A stretch of 64,000 nt of DNA, taken from NCBI RefSeq assembly GCF_003431975.1, contig NZ_CP027116.1, forward strand, positions 3,038,001 through 3,102,000, read 5' to 3'. The translations under genes and the position numbers were made by a program. The notes beneath the pieces were generated by a model. That model worked only from the letters and a program-made list of their open reading frames with translations, was not told the origin of the DNA and searched no databases. Position 1 is the stretch's first letter. The number at the start of each line of letters is the position of its first letter. This stretch comes from Bacillus pumilus (lineage in GTDB: Bacteria; Bacillota; Bacilli; Bacillales; Bacillaceae). Below, piece after piece: positions 16,567 to 26,836 of the stretch.

Positions 16567-17048
16567 TTCTTTTCAGCCTTCACGTTCACCTTTGGAATCA
16601 GGATGAACATCACGAGGATGCCAAACACGATCAAAAAACCAAAGATGATCGGAAGCAGCGTTGATGTCTGTTTCTCATGATCCTCGCTAGAAGGTGCTGA
16701 CACAGCCGCATCACGAAAAGAGATATTCATCTCTTCCATCATGCGAGCTGAATTTTTGGGCGGGTTTTCTTTTAAATCACTAAAAAGCTGTGGTGAAAGA
16801 GACCCTCCAGGGGTTTTAGGCGGTTCAGCAAAATGAATGTCTGTTTTAACAGTTGATGTCTTTTTGCTTTGTTCGTATTTCGTTTGATCTCTCAATATAC
16901 TCGAGTTTATATTGAGTTCTTTTTCCTGATATTCATTCGGCTTGACATTTGTATCCGTATCTTCACCAGCAGCAAAAGCAGCAGGAATAAGGAGAAAAAG
17001 GGACATGACACCAAGTGCCATCCCTTTCACGAACAGATTAAGCCTCAT
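16563..17048 (-). CDS. yueC: Type VII secretion protein YueC (EssA-like)
   Basis: 161-aa membrane protein with an N-terminal signal/anchor (about 8-26), a charged extracellular stretch, and a C-terminal transmembrane helix (about 130-152, LLPIIFGFLIVFGILVMFILIP) followed by a short basic tail. Size, topology and position match EssA of the Bacillus/Staphylococcus type VII secretion system. It overlaps the 3' end of yueB by 11 bp, so the two are translationally coupled. Confidence 0.85.
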   Translation of the reverse strand: MRLNLFVKGMALGVMSLFLLIPAAFAAGEDTDTNVKPNEYQEKELNINSSILRDQTKYEQSKKTSTVKTDIHFAEPPKTPGGSLSPQLFSDLKENPPKNSARMMEEMNISFRDAAVSAPSSEDHEKQTSTLLPIIFGFLIVFGILVMFILIPKVNVKAEKK

Positions 17049-19950
17049 GAGTCACATCACGTTCCTCCGTTTTATCTTTCCATAGCTTTGTCACAAGCGG
17101 TATGGCCATGAAGAGGACAGTTAAAATCACTAACCCTATAACGCCCATTCCAAAGTGATCTCCATCTCCATATTGGATGGACAGGTACACATCTGTCACT
17201 GGATTTGTAAAATGGAAATTCGGCATCACCAAATCAATTAATGGAGCGACAAAGAAGAAAATAAGCGCCGTTGCTGCCATCCATCCGGCAATTGATCCAA
17301 AAAGAAAAGCCGTGCGAATAAAGGCGGAACAAGCCACCAATAGCAAAATCGTGAAAATGGACCATTGAATCGCTTGATCATCTGCAAGCTTGTAAATGTT
17401 CAGTCCAAACAAGCTGATCATGAGACCGACCAACAGATTTAAGATGCCAAACAATGCACCTTTGACAAGCATCGGAGCTGCCGAATAATACGAGCTGAAA
17501 AAGCCAATTAACAAACTGCTGATCATTACAATGACCAAAATAACCACTGGCGGCACAGTCTGCGTTTTTTCTTCCGGTACATCGCCGCTGATTTTCAGCG
17601 GATTAGCTAAGTGGTTATACACATAGTTGCTGTTCCCTTGATCGCTTAATGTGTTTCCTAAAATACCCTTTAAATCTTGCTGAACAAGCTTCGTAGAGTT
17701 AACATTCTTGCTCCAGTTTTCATTCAACGTATCTGCTTTTTCTTGAACTGTTGTGACACTCTCTTCAATGTTATTCGTATAATCTGCTACCCCTTTTTGG
17801 CGGTCTGTTAACGAACTCATATTTTCAGAAAGACGAAGCACTTCCTGACCAATTGAATCCTGAGCACTGACAACAATTGAACTGCCTGCAAGGTCTGCCG
17901 TATACACTGCATCGCCTTGATCAGCCATTTGCTCAGCTACATTGTCCGCACTTTCAGAAATTGTGTTTAATTCCTGCTCCATGCTTGCCTGCTGAGTCGA
18001 AATGTATTCCGCATAGCCATCTGAAAACTGCTGCATCTCATCAATAAAAGAAGACACATCATCGTTTGACGTCAGCATTTGATTTTTGAGCGTATCCCAG
18101 TTTTCTGTTTCCTCTTTTTTGATGGAGAGGATGGATTCGATTTCATCTGGTTTGGTATCGACCAAAGATGAAGGCTCCTTCTTTGGATAGAAGCTTTTAA
18201 GTAATGCTTCATACTGTGCTAATTCATTTGAATACTTTAATAATTCAGATGCATTTTCTGAATTTGTATTAAAACCCTCAAGTTTATCCATTTTCGATGT
18301 ATATTGATTTAATGGAGATTGAGTTGTAACTATACGCTCTAATTTTCTTGTAATAGCAGATTCTTGTTTGATAATGGATTTCTTTATATCGCTTATGTTT
18401 TTATTGTTGCTAGTTTCTATTCTTATTATTTTTTCTTCTAGTTTGTCTATTTTTTCTGTTAAAGATTTTAATTCTTTACTCAAAAGATCAACTTTTCCTT
18501 GTAATTGATCATTATGAGCTGTAGTTTTCTCCTCAATATTCTTTTTCACTTCTTCTAATTTTAGGGATAGTGCTTTTAGTTGCTCTTTTGATTGAACTGA
18601 CGTTGATTTGGTTTCCCCAGTTTGTTTTGGATTTTCTTCACTATTTTCTGGAGTAGGTGTTATCGTTTCTTCATTTTCTGACAACTCATCTGCCACTTGA
18701 TTTATTTCTGTTGAGATTTCAGTTAATTTCATAGTCTCTTCTTCAAGATCTATTTTCAAATCGTCTGTCGAGTCTTGAGGGTCTTCATCTTGATTATTCG
18801 AATCCTCATTCGAATTCTCTGAGGGTTTCTCTGCATTCAGCAGTGCCTTTCTTGAAGATTTCAATTGCTCTTGCAACGGAGTAATTTTATTCCCTATGTA
18901 TGCAAGATATTGAGCTTCATAATTACTAATCAGTTCTTCCTGAGACGCCTTTACAAGTTCCCTTAACCCCGTTGATTGCTTAGGAATAGCGTCCTCTCTT
19001 GACTTTTGAACAGATTGGATGGCGCTGTCCGTTGTGTTTAGCTGACTTTGTACTCCGTTGATATCTGTTTTTAGTCCGCCCATTTGATCACTAAAGCTGC
19101 GGGCATTTTGGTTTTGGATATCAGCTAGCTGTTTGAGCCCTTGCTGGATTTGTTTTTGGTTTGTCGATTGCGCTTTGATCAAGAGGTCCTTTTGTTTATC
19201 TTGATACTGCTGGTATTGATCGACTACTTTTACAAAGTCCTTTAACTGGTTCTTTGCTTCTTCTGTTGTAGTCAGACCGTCTTTATACTGTTTCTGCGAG
19301 TCAGTCATCGCATTTTTTAATTCTTCTATTTGTTTCTTCTGTTGCTGAACGGCGTCTGATAGTTTGTTTGAATTCGGCTTATAGAAGTTATACATCGTGT
19401 TTTGGAATTCGACTTCTTTCCCGACAATATGTTCAAACTCTTCTCTGACATTGCCGATTTCCTGTGATACAAAACTCCAATATAACGTCGACATTTGTTC
19501 GTTCATTTTTTTCTGCGCATTTTCCAGCTCTCTTTGCACTTTTTCTTTATTGACTGAATTGAGCTGGTCTTGAATAGAAAATTGAATAGATGCCTTTTCA
19601 GGATGATCTTTATCATAGCTCAGCACATTTTTTGAGAAATCAGACGGAATATAGAGGACAGCGTCATACTTTCTGCTTTTCAGTCCATTTTCTGCTGCAC
19701 TGCGATTCACTACGGTCCATGTATAATCTGGACGCTCTGATAATGCTGCCACGACATCCTGTCCGAAACGAGCGGTGTTTTCACTTTCGCTCGCTCCCAT
19801 ATCCTCATTGACCACAGCAATATTACGCGTGGCATTCTTTTTCTGTTTTGCGGGGTCATCTCCAATGAGGTGGAAAAATAAAACCGGCAGAACAAGAATT
19901 AATATCATGGTGGATACAATTTTGATGGAGCTTTTTTGCTGCTCTGTCAT
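17038..19950 (-). CDS. yueB: Type VII secretion membrane protein YueB (EsaA family; phage SPP1 receptor homologue)
   Basis: 970-aa protein with one N-terminal transmembrane helix (about 9-28), a long extracellular coiled-coil-rich region, and about five to six C-terminal helices (residues about 790-960). YueB/EsaA is a structural subunit of the type VII system, and in B. subtilis its ectodomain is the receptor of phage SPP1. ATG 19950 (after AAGGAAGAG) overlaps the yukB stop as ATGA; a longer reading to 19977 lacks a ribosome-binding site. The middle (roughly codons 370-600, 18120-18850) is low-complexity, Asn/Asp/Glu/Lys-rich and more AT-rich than its flanks. It is shorter than the B. subtilis protein (about 1076 aa). 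Confidence 0.9.
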   Translation of the reverse strand: MTEQQKSSIKIVSTMILILVLPVLFFHLIGDDPAKQKKNATRNIAVVNEDMGASESENTARFGQDVVAALSERPDYTWTVVNRSAAENGLKSRKYDAVLYIPSDFSKNVLSYDKDHPEKASIQFSIQDQLNSVNKEKVQRELENAQKKMNEQMSTLYWSFVSQEIGNVREEFEHIVGKEVEFQNTMYNFYKPNSNKLSDAVQQQKKQIEELKNAMTDSQKQYKDGLTTTEEAKNQLKDFVKVVDQYQQYQDKQKDLLIKAQSTNQKQIQQGLKQLADIQNQNARSFSDQMGGLKTDINGVQSQLNTTDSAIQSVQKSREDAIPKQSTGLRELVKASQEELISNYEAQYLAYIGNKITPLQEQLKSSRKALLNAEKPSENSNEDSNNQDEDPQDSTDDLKIDLEEETMKLTEISTEINQVADELSENEETITPTPENSEENPKQTGETKSTSVQSKEQLKALSLKLEEVKKNIEEKTTAHNDQLQGKVDLLSKELKSLTEKIDKLEEKIIRIETSNNKNISDIKKSIIKQESAITRKLERIVTTQSPLNQYTSKMDKLEGFNTNSENASELLKYSNELAQYEALLKSFYPKKEPSSLVDTKPDEIESILSIKKEETENWDTLKNQMLTSNDDVSSFIDEMQQFSDGYAEYISTQQASMEQELNTISESADNVAEQMADQGDAVYTADLAGSSIVVSAQDSIGQEVLRLSENMSSLTDRQKGVADYTNNIEESVTTVQEKADTLNENWSKNVNSTKLVQQDLKGILGNTLSDQGNSNYVYNHLANPLKISGDVPEEKTQTVPPVVILVIVMISSLLIGFFSSYYSAAPMLVKGALFGILNLLVGLMISLFGLNIYKLADDQAIQWSIFTILLLVACSAFIRTAFLFGSIAGWMAATALIFFFVAPLIDLVMPNFHFTNPVTDVYLSIQYGDGDHFGMGVIGLVILTVLFMAIPLVTKLWKDKTEERDVTHEA

Positions 19951-22900
19951 TGAACACTCTTCCTTTCTACCGCACATAAAGGAACCTGGATTTTCTTCTC
20001 TTTCCCGTTTTCAACCAAATATCCGAAGCCTGGCTGAATGTCTGGTTCTTGTCTTGCATACGGAAGCGGTATGATGTTTTGCTCTGATTTTTTCATGAGT
20101 AACATGGCATGACGTACTTGTTTGATTTCGTTTGTGAGTGCATCATAGCCTTTACTGAATTCAGTATGATTCCCTGATGCGATCAGGCTAAAGCCTAGGT
20201 GTGCATAGGACTTCATGAAATCAGCCAATTGATCTTGAAGACGCGGATCGATCGTCTGCTGAAAACGCGTAATGCCATCGATCACAAGCACAATTTGAGG
20301 AAAGGACAGCTGATCAGTCTCTCCCCGGCGTACTGCTTCGACATACATCTCTTCCCGCACCTTAAACAAGCAGTCTATATCCTCAGCCCATTCGGTGATA
20401 TCATCCTTTGTTTCAAGGTAATCAATACTCTCTTCTTTTGCATAATGAGATAGACCCCGATCAATCGAATCAAAGACGGCCAGTTTCTCAGGTTTTGCAG
20501 CTAAAAGCTGATCAAGCATCAGCTTCGTCACATTTGTCTTTCCTCGCTGCGTTTGACCGATGATGAGGCAATGTTTATTCTTTTTCAAGTCAAAATAAAC
20601 AGGTGCCACAGATTCCTCATCTAATCCGACTGGAATGTCATAAGGCGGTTTTTGTTCATCTAAACGACTCTCAAGCTCCCAAACTGTCAGCTTATCAGGA
20701 AGCATCGGCACAGGCTTTGGTTTTTCAGATGCTTCAAAGCGGTCATGAAGAAGCTGTATCTCTTGTTTCAAATGCTCAAACAGTTCGAGATCGTTCTCTC
20801 CTTCAACTGGCAAGAACATTTGTGCAAAGTAAAGCTCTTCTTTGTTGATAATGACTCGTCCTGGTATCGGCTCTAAGCTGAATTTCGGTCTGCCAATAAT
20901 TGAGTACGCCTCTCCTTGATCCATTAAATAATGGACGACCTTTGTTTTCAGGTTGTTCATAAGAGATTGGCGGACTGCGTTTACCCGAGTTGCTGTAATC
21001 AAGAAGTAAATTCCTAATGATTGTCCATCACGGCTGAGTTGGATAAATTCAGATTCAAGTTCATGCATTTCGTCTTTGACAATGTCAAAGTTGTCGATCA
21101 CGATGAAAATGAACGGGAGCTTTTTCTCATTTAAGGCGTTGTACATTTTAATATGACTCATTTCTTGCTGCCTGAATAACCGCTTGCGGAATTCCACTTC
21201 TTCCCGCAGACGTGTCATTGATTTTTGAATCTTTCTCATTTGATCCATTAAGAAATAATCCGCCGTGTGCGGTAGCTTGGCTAACGGAAGCAATGTCCCG
21301 TTTCCGAAGTCATAAATATACGCATGCCATTCTTCAGGTGAATATCTTTCCGCAAAGCTCATGAGCAGTGTTGTCGCAGCAAGTGATTTGCCGTAGCCGG
21401 AGGAACCAAAGATACCAATGTTCCCATCTTCCATCATTTGATAAGAAAGTGGATGCTGGCTTTGCTGATCTGGCTCATCGACAAGCGCAAAATGGAAGAC
21501 ATGCTCTTCACTTGACGCATAACGTGTTTTGGGAATGCGTTCTTCAAGCGGTGGAAGCCATGGACTTGGAAGCTTCTCAATTCCAAGCTCCTGCTGCATA
21601 CGTTCAATTTCATCTACAACAGCAGAAATCTCCGTCACTGTCTCTTTTTTCACTGCTGGCTCTGTGCTCACCCCTGATAATGGAATGAGGCCAGTATCTG
21701 TCACGATGGCAATGTCATCTTCTGATCCGTAGCCATCTTCCATATATGGTGCACCGCTCCAAGCGGACTGGAACAATTCATAGATTTCATTGTTCCCCAC
21801 TTGTAAATACCCGCGGCCTGTAACGGTAATAGACGCGGCATCACTATTTTTCAAAATTTCCTTACTGTCTGACGCATCTTGTACTTTTAGCGCCACCTTA
21901 AAGCGGGAGTTACTCCAAATCTGATCATCAATGACTCCGCCTGGCTTTTGGGTAGCCAAAATGAGGTGGACTCCGAGACTTCGGCCGATACGTGCAGCAC
22001 TGACAAGCTCTCTAATAAAGTCTGGCTCTTCACTTTTTAGTTCAGCAAACTCATCAGAGATTAAGAATAAATGAGGCATTGCCTGTTCAGCCTTTTTCTC
22101 CTTGTAGAGCTTCGTATAATCATTGATGTGATTCACATGATATTGATCAAATAGCCGTTGTCTTTTCTTCAATTCACTTTTAATCGAGGCAAGCGCTCTT
22201 TCACTAAAGTTCTTGCTGCCTTCAATATTGGTGATGGTGCCAAGTAAATGAGGAATATTTCGGAACGGCTGCGCCATTCCGCCTCCTTTATAGTCAATCA
22301 ATAGAAAAGCAACTTCATGTGGATGAAAGTGTACAGCGAGCGATAAAATGTACGTCTGTAAAAATTCACTTTTACCTGATCCCGTTGTTCCCGCTAACAA
22401 ACCGTGCGGGCCGTGTGCTTTCTCATGCAGGTTCAAGTCGACAATGTCGTTTTTCCCTTTATATCCGATTGGTACAGATAAAGATTTTGCCGTTTCCGAT
22501 GTGAGCCATTTTTCACGAATGGCAATATCGTCTACCTGTTTGGCATGAAAAAGATCAAGGAAGGAGACCGTTTCTGGAATTGAGTTGGTCATGCCAACTT
22601 GATGATCTAATGTTCTCAGTGTTCTGGCAAACAGTTCATTGTCCCCGCGCTCATGTGTATCAAGCTGAAATGGGATTCGGACGGCTTTCTTATGCTGAAT
22701 GAGAATATCTCCTTCATCTTCGTTAATATAACGGACAAGCGTTGAAATATTTTCAGCCAAGCTTTCCTTTGTTTCAGCAGCAAAAATAATGGAGATGCCA
22801 AGGTCTGTCCGGCTGCCTTCTAAGTATTCTAAAATCACATGTTCTGCAATAAGCTCGTGATTTGTCACGATAAACACAAAGTGAGGTGTAAAGATCTTCT

Positions 22901-24452
22901 TCTCTTTTTCCTCTTCTAAATCACGCTCACGTAAAATTTCATAAATCGAGGACAACAGCTGATCGCGTGTTTGTTCGTTGTAAATAAACCCTTTGCCGTA
23001 TGTATGAGGCAGCTGGAAGTGCGGAAGCCATTTCATCCATTCCCAATTCTCATACTCCTGTTCATGAAAGATAAAGACGAATCTCAAATCGTGATAGCTG
23101 TGCGAGAAAGCAAGCTGTCCGACAAGCTGATGCAGCTCCTTTTTCACAATGGCTGGCTTTCCAATCAATCCTGTTGGACCGTCCGCTAGACCGAATGTAA
23201 TCGGTACATCCTTTACTTCACGATAGACATTTTGCATGTGCTGCGTTTGTTCCATTAAGTCATCAATGTCACGATTGGCCATATCGCCGCCGCTCATCGA
23301 TAATTCATAGCTTGATGGAACGGCGCCCGTTCCAAGACGTAGCTGCAAGAAGTCATCACTCACAAGCGTTTTTTCCCATATTCGCCCGCTCATTTCTGAC
23401 GTTAAGTACTTCATTTGTTCAAATGACGGATAATGATATGTCAGAATATATTGCTGACGATCATAGAGCTCTTGCAGCTCTTTTCGCTTATTTTCTAAGT
23501 AAAGGGAATAGACTCTCTGCCGTTTCTCTTCCCGTCTTTTGCGTTGTGTTTTCTCTTTAAAGTATTGAACGGACGATGTGATTAAGGTCATGATAAACAT
23601 CGCCATCGACACGACAATAAAGATCCCGCGCGGCTGGACAAGAGCGACAATTCCCATCACAAGGAGCATCACAAGCGGCGGGAGGACAACAAGCCAAAGC
23701 CCTCTGCTATTATTTTCACTCTCCTGCGAAGGAAAGCTAAAGGACACCCTGTCATCTGGCAGATCATAAATCAAACGTGGTGTTCGTCTATATAAAGGGT
23801 ATTTTTGCTTTGTTTCTGTGCTTGGTGGTCTTGTTTTTTCCAAACGTGTTTGAAATGGTTCATATGCAGTCACCTGCAATAAATCATCATCTTTCAATGT
23901 CACCGTTAGAAAGTTCCAAAACAGCTCATCCCCAGTATAAATCTTCTCTGGACCGTGAATTCTTTTCCCGTTCACATAAATCGTTTCTTCTTGAGGCATG
24001 ACATACCAAGTGCCTTCAATTTTTTCCAAAGTAAACTGGCTGGCCTCTTGAAACATGGCATGTGCTTGTTCTTTCCACACATCAGTCTCATCTTTTTCTT
24101 CACGTGAAAAAGACAGCTCGACTCTATTTCCTAGGTAATAAATGTGTTGATCATGATGTGCTTCCATTAAAATAAGTGTAAGTGTACCAAGCTTATATGG
24201 TTCATGTGGAAGTAATTTGCCTTTCTTCTCTTCACCCTGATAAATGGAGAAGCCATCATTCGCTTCATCGGGAGATAAACGGATGACTCCTTCATGAAAT
24301 GAAAGTGAAGGGATTGTCACCGTATGCTCTATTTCAGGTCCAATCACAGCTTCTCGATTAAACTGCTCATCTAAACGGACGGTTTGATAATCCTCCTCAT
24401 AAAAAACCCAAAGAAGACTCAAACGCTCCACCTCCTCATGGGACAGCACCAA
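19947..24452 (-). CDS. yukB: Type VII secretion ATPase YukB (EssC, FtsK/SpoIIIE family)
   Basis: 1501-aa motor of the type VII secretion system. The N-terminus has two FHA-like domains (about 1-200), then two transmembrane helices (about 250-295), then three FtsK/SpoIIIE ATPase modules with P-loops GTTGSGKS (about 687), GSSGYGKS (about 1017) and GQTQRGKT (about 1300). The first module has Walker B LFLISDEFAEL; the later ones have FIFIVIDNFD and IVLVIDGITRF. The product corresponds to the fused YukBA of B. subtilis and EssC of Staphylococcus. It sits between yukC and yueB in the operon, 21 bp after yukC. Confidence 0.96.
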   Translation of the reverse strand: MVLSHEEVERLSLLWVFYEEDYQTVRLDEQFNREAVIGPEIEHTVTIPSLSFHEGVIRLSPDEANDGFSIYQGEEKKGKLLPHEPYKLGTLTLILMEAHHDQHIYYLGNRVELSFSREEKDETDVWKEQAHAMFQEASQFTLEKIEGTWYVMPQEETIYVNGKRIHGPEKIYTGDELFWNFLTVTLKDDDLLQVTAYEPFQTRLEKTRPPSTETKQKYPLYRRTPRLIYDLPDDRVSFSFPSQESENNSRGLWLVVLPPLVMLLVMGIVALVQPRGIFIVVSMAMFIMTLITSSVQYFKEKTQRKRREEKRQRVYSLYLENKRKELQELYDRQQYILTYHYPSFEQMKYLTSEMSGRIWEKTLVSDDFLQLRLGTGAVPSSYELSMSGGDMANRDIDDLMEQTQHMQNVYREVKDVPITFGLADGPTGLIGKPAIVKKELHQLVGQLAFSHSYHDLRFVFIFHEQEYENWEWMKWLPHFQLPHTYGKGFIYNEQTRDQLLSSIYEILRERDLEEEKEKKIFTPHFVFIVTNHELIAEHVILEYLEGSRTDLGISIIFAAETKESLAENISTLVRYINEDEGDILIQHKKAVRIPFQLDTHERGDNELFARTLRTLDHQVGMTNSIPETVSFLDLFHAKQVDDIAIREKWLTSETAKSLSVPIGYKGKNDIVDLNLHEKAHGPHGLLAGTTGSGKSEFLQTYILSLAVHFHPHEVAFLLIDYKGGGMAQPFRNIPHLLGTITNIEGSKNFSERALASIKSELKKRQRLFDQYHVNHINDYTKLYKEKKAEQAMPHLFLISDEFAELKSEEPDFIRELVSAARIGRSLGVHLILATQKPGGVIDDQIWSNSRFKVALKVQDASDSKEILKNSDAASITVTGRGYLQVGNNEIYELFQSAWSGAPYMEDGYGSEDDIAIVTDTGLIPLSGVSTEPAVKKETVTEISAVVDEIERMQQELGIEKLPSPWLPPLEERIPKTRYASSEEHVFHFALVDEPDQQSQHPLSYQMMEDGNIGIFGSSGYGKSLAATTLLMSFAERYSPEEWHAYIYDFGNGTLLPLAKLPHTADYFLMDQMRKIQKSMTRLREEVEFRKRLFRQQEMSHIKMYNALNEKKLPFIFIVIDNFDIVKDEMHELESEFIQLSRDGQSLGIYFLITATRVNAVRQSLMNNLKTKVVHYLMDQGEAYSIIGRPKFSLEPIPGRVIINKEELYFAQMFLPVEGENDLELFEHLKQEIQLLHDRFEASEKPKPVPMLPDKLTVWELESRLDEQKPPYDIPVGLDEESVAPVYFDLKKNKHCLIIGQTQRGKTNVTKLMLDQLLAAKPEKLAVFDSIDRGLSHYAKEESIDYLETKDDITEWAEDIDCLFKVREEMYVEAVRRGETDQLSFPQIVLVIDGITRFQQTIDPRLQDQLADFMKSYAHLGFSLIASGNHTEFSKGYDALTNEIKQVRHAMLLMKKSEQNIIPLPYARQEPDIQPGFGYLVENGKEKKIQVPLCAVERKSVQ

Positions 24453-24473
24453 CTGTCATTTGTATCGAAAGAA

Positions 24474-25787
24474 CTATTTTTTCTCATCTTTTTTCGTCTG
24501 AGAGGTTTTCTTTTTCGCTTCAGATTCTTTCTCTTTTTTCTCTTGATCGGCTTTTGACTGCTCTTTTTGTTCAGCTGTTTCATCTGTTTGGCTTTCGCCC
24601 GAGGAGTCATTGGTGCTTGTCTCCGTTGTTTCTTTTTCTTCATATTTCGCCATTTCTTTAATGATTGGGTCTAACTGTTTTTGTTTTTCTTCAGCAGAAA
24701 GGCTGTCATCGTTTTGAATATCATTGCGGTAGGCAACGAGTGCCGTGAATATGTAACGGTCGTCTCCAAGTACCCGTGCAATATCAAGTGCTTCCTTGCT
24801 ATTGCCTTGTCCAATATGAATCCAGAAAAGGAAATATTGAGGATCAGTCTGTAATGTGTATGTATCTGTGATTTCCTTTTTATGCTGATCGAGTAACAAG
24901 TTGCCTTGATTTGTTTGTACATACGAAATGGCCAGTTCATATTGAAGAGAGACCGGCATTTGATTGGCTGAATATTTTTCTAACGTATCCACCACTTGGC
25001 TGTACTGTTTGTTGAGATAATATTTGTTTGCCTCGACATACGCTTCTTGTTTCGGCATTGCAAAAAAGAAGGTGTAAATGGTGTACACCAGTGCAGGGAT
25101 TAACAGAACGAGCAGACCTAATCCAATGTATCGTTCGATCTTCCATTTCTTTTTCGGAATGGTTAATAGCGTTTTCTCTTTCGTTTCAATTGCTTCGATC
25201 TTTTGCTGAATCAAGGCAGACAATTCTTCCAGAGAATGCGTTTCACTTATTTCTTTTGCCCGTTCAGATAATTTCAGCGTCTCACTGTAAGCTACGTATT
25301 CCTGAAACTGATATTCATGGTCCACCACTCGAAGAATGACAGCTTTGACTTCTTTTAACAGACGATGCTCATCTGTTTCATAAGGCGGGATGCTTTCTTT
25401 CACCCCGTAATGCAAAAATGCAGGCGCTAAGCCTTGATGAAAAACAATGTTTTCAGGAGAAACAATAGGATGCAGCCGCTTCACGTCGTGTTTGCAAACT
25501 GCATCGACAAGCTGGTATGAAAAAATCCATTTGCTTTTTTCATCCTTTGCATGGATGAAACGAAATTCCTGATAGGCAGGAGGCGGTTGAATCGAAATGA
25601 TGACCTCATCTTCGGTTAACTGAATCTCTTTTTTGAATGAAGGGTTGATGTCTTTGATTGGCGCCGCTTCTAAACCGTCTAAGAGCTTAATCGTCTCTCT
25701 TTGAAAAATGAAGCTGTAGGTGCCGCCTTCTTTTTTCATGACTGCTTCTAATTGTTCTTCTAAATAGGAACTCTTTTTATCTGCCAT
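24474..25787 (-). CDS. yukC: Type VII secretion protein YukC (EssB-like pseudokinase)
   Basis: 437-aa bitopic membrane protein. The N-terminal cytoplasmic half (about 1-215) corresponds to the pseudokinase domain of EssB/YukC. One transmembrane helix (about 220-241, GLGLLVLLIPALVYTIYTFFF) follows, then an extracellular helical region, then a highly charged low-complexity C-tail (Glu/Lys/Thr repeats, last about 60 residues). YukC is essential for secretion and bridges YukB and the pilus-like partners. It lies 14 bp after yukD. Confidence 0.93.
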   Translation of the reverse strand: MADKKSSYLEEQLEAVMKKEGGTYSFIFQRETIKLLDGLEAAPIKDINPSFKKEIQLTEDEVIISIQPPPAYQEFRFIHAKDEKSKWIFSYQLVDAVCKHDVKRLHPIVSPENIVFHQGLAPAFLHYGVKESIPPYETDEHRLLKEVKAVILRVVDHEYQFQEYVAYSETLKLSERAKEISETHSLEELSALIQQKIEAIETKEKTLLTIPKKKWKIERYIGLGLLVLLIPALVYTIYTFFFAMPKQEAYVEANKYYLNKQYSQVVDTLEKYSANQMPVSLQYELAISYVQTNQGNLLLDQHKKEITDTYTLQTDPQYFLFWIHIGQGNSKEALDIARVLGDDRYIFTALVAYRNDIQNDDSLSAEEKQKQLDPIIKEMAKYEEKETTETSTNDSSGESQTDETAEQKEQSKADQEKKEKESEAKKKTSQTKKDEKK

Positions 25788-25801
25788 TTACAAAAGTCCT
25801 T

Positions 25802-26041
25802 TCATAGTATTTCCAGCCTGTCCCCTGTGGTGATGCCACAGTCTGACAGCTTATATTCGCCTGAAAACACAGCTTTCTTATTGACTACACGCACCCATCC
25901 GCCTTCTCGCTTAGGAAGTGAGATTTGCTTTGCCTGCCAGGCGATATGGATGACTTGTTTAATATGTAAATAATTTGATAGTCTCAAATCAAACACACTG
26001 CCATCGTAATTTTTTAAGTCGATGGTAATATCGATATACAC
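25802..26041 (-). CDS. yukD: Type VII secretion ubiquitin-like protein YukD (EsaB)
   Basis: 79-aa protein with a ubiquitin-like beta-grasp fold, required for secretion but not conjugated. The sequence VYIDITIDLKNYDGSVFDLRLS...SDCGITTGDRLEIL matches YukD from end to end. It begins with GTG 26041 after GAGGTGG; a longer reading from 26113 would run through the yukE-yukD hairpin and is not supported. Confidence 0.93.
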   Translation of the reverse strand: MYIDITIDLKNYDGSVFDLRLSNYLHIKQVIHIAWQAKQISLPKREGGWVRVVNKKAVFSGEYKLSDCGITTGDRLEIL

Positions 26042-26065
26042 AAATTTCCACCTCACAAAATAGAA

Positions 26066-26103
26066 AGAGCGCCGGCATCCATTGACAGACTCGGCGCTTT
26101 TTC
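26066..26103 (-). terminator. Intra-operon hairpin between yukE and yukD
   Basis: AGCGCCG and CGGCGCT arms enclose a loop of about 17 nt and are followed on the minus strand by CTTTCTATTTT. The weak U-tract suggests a partial terminator or an mRNA-stabilising hairpin that would leave yukE in excess over yukD-yueC. Confidence 0.55.
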
Positions 26104-26136
26104 TGCTTTTCACACTTAGAAAGGAAATCCCTTTGA

Positions 26137-26430
26137 TTAGCCGCGGATTTGGCTTGCGATGTCTTGGTCAGTGCTTTCAAGTGTATTTGCCGTTTGATCA
26201 AGCTGATTGCTGACATCTGTTAATAGATCAGACATTTTGATGAATGAAGGCTTTAACTGCTCGTATTGATCAGCAAATGCTTCACTAGAAGCACCTTCCC
26301 ACATTCCTTTTAAATCAGAGATCATTCTATTTAGACGATCAACTTGGTTTAACACTTCTTGACTTTCAACACCATATTGCTTAGCGGTCGCTCTTAGTTC
26401 TTCTGGGGTTACGCGAATAATTCCTGACAT
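26137..26430 (-). CDS. yukE: WXG100 type VII secretion substrate YukE (EsxA-like)
   Basis: 97-aa helical-hairpin protein secreted as a dimer by the Yuk/Yue machine. The WXG turn is WEG at 44-46 (DLKGMWEGASSEAF). The C-terminal part has the expected helix with the YxxxD/E-like region (QLDQTANTLESTDQD). The ATG at 26430 gives the exact family length; the longer frame to 26499 is not conserved. It is the first gene of the operon, and its promoter must lie in the AT-rich 26431-26836 gap. Confidence 0.95.
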   Translation of the reverse strand: MSGIIRVTPEELRATAKQYGVESQEVLNQVDRLNRMISDLKGMWEGASSEAFADQYEQLKPSFIKMSDLLTDVSNQLDQTANTLESTDQDIASQIRG

Positions 26431-26836
26431 ATTCCTCATTACCTCCCGGGCATAGCCACCATATAATGGGCTAATCCACTTATTTTTTGACGTTATCATT
26501 ATAAAAACAGAAATGATACACAGTCAAACAAATCTGTTTTTATTTTACAAAATGAGTCTATAGAATTACTGTTTTTTCGCTCTTTATCTAGTATTTTACA
26601 TTTTTTTGGTCATATATTCTTAATAAATGTAGACACACTTCACTGAATCTTTCCGCCTATTGATTTTTTACTACGTTATTATTGTACTATTTCTTTTTCG
26701 TCTTCATTCAACATCAATGGGCTCACTTCTCAGGGCAATCTCTTTTTTAAAATTTATGGCATTTTGTTATTGATTTACGTACCTCATTCTCTTCATAATG
26801 TAAGTACGTGAAATATTCGAAAAAGCAGGGGTTTTT
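26431..26836. other. Divergent intergenic region yukE / adeR
   Basis: A 406-bp AT-rich gap between two divergent transcripts. I see the Shine-Dalgarno sites of the flanking genes but no open frame of interest and no promoter that stands out from the AT-rich background. It must contain the promoter of the type VII operon and that of adeR. Confidence 0.5.
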
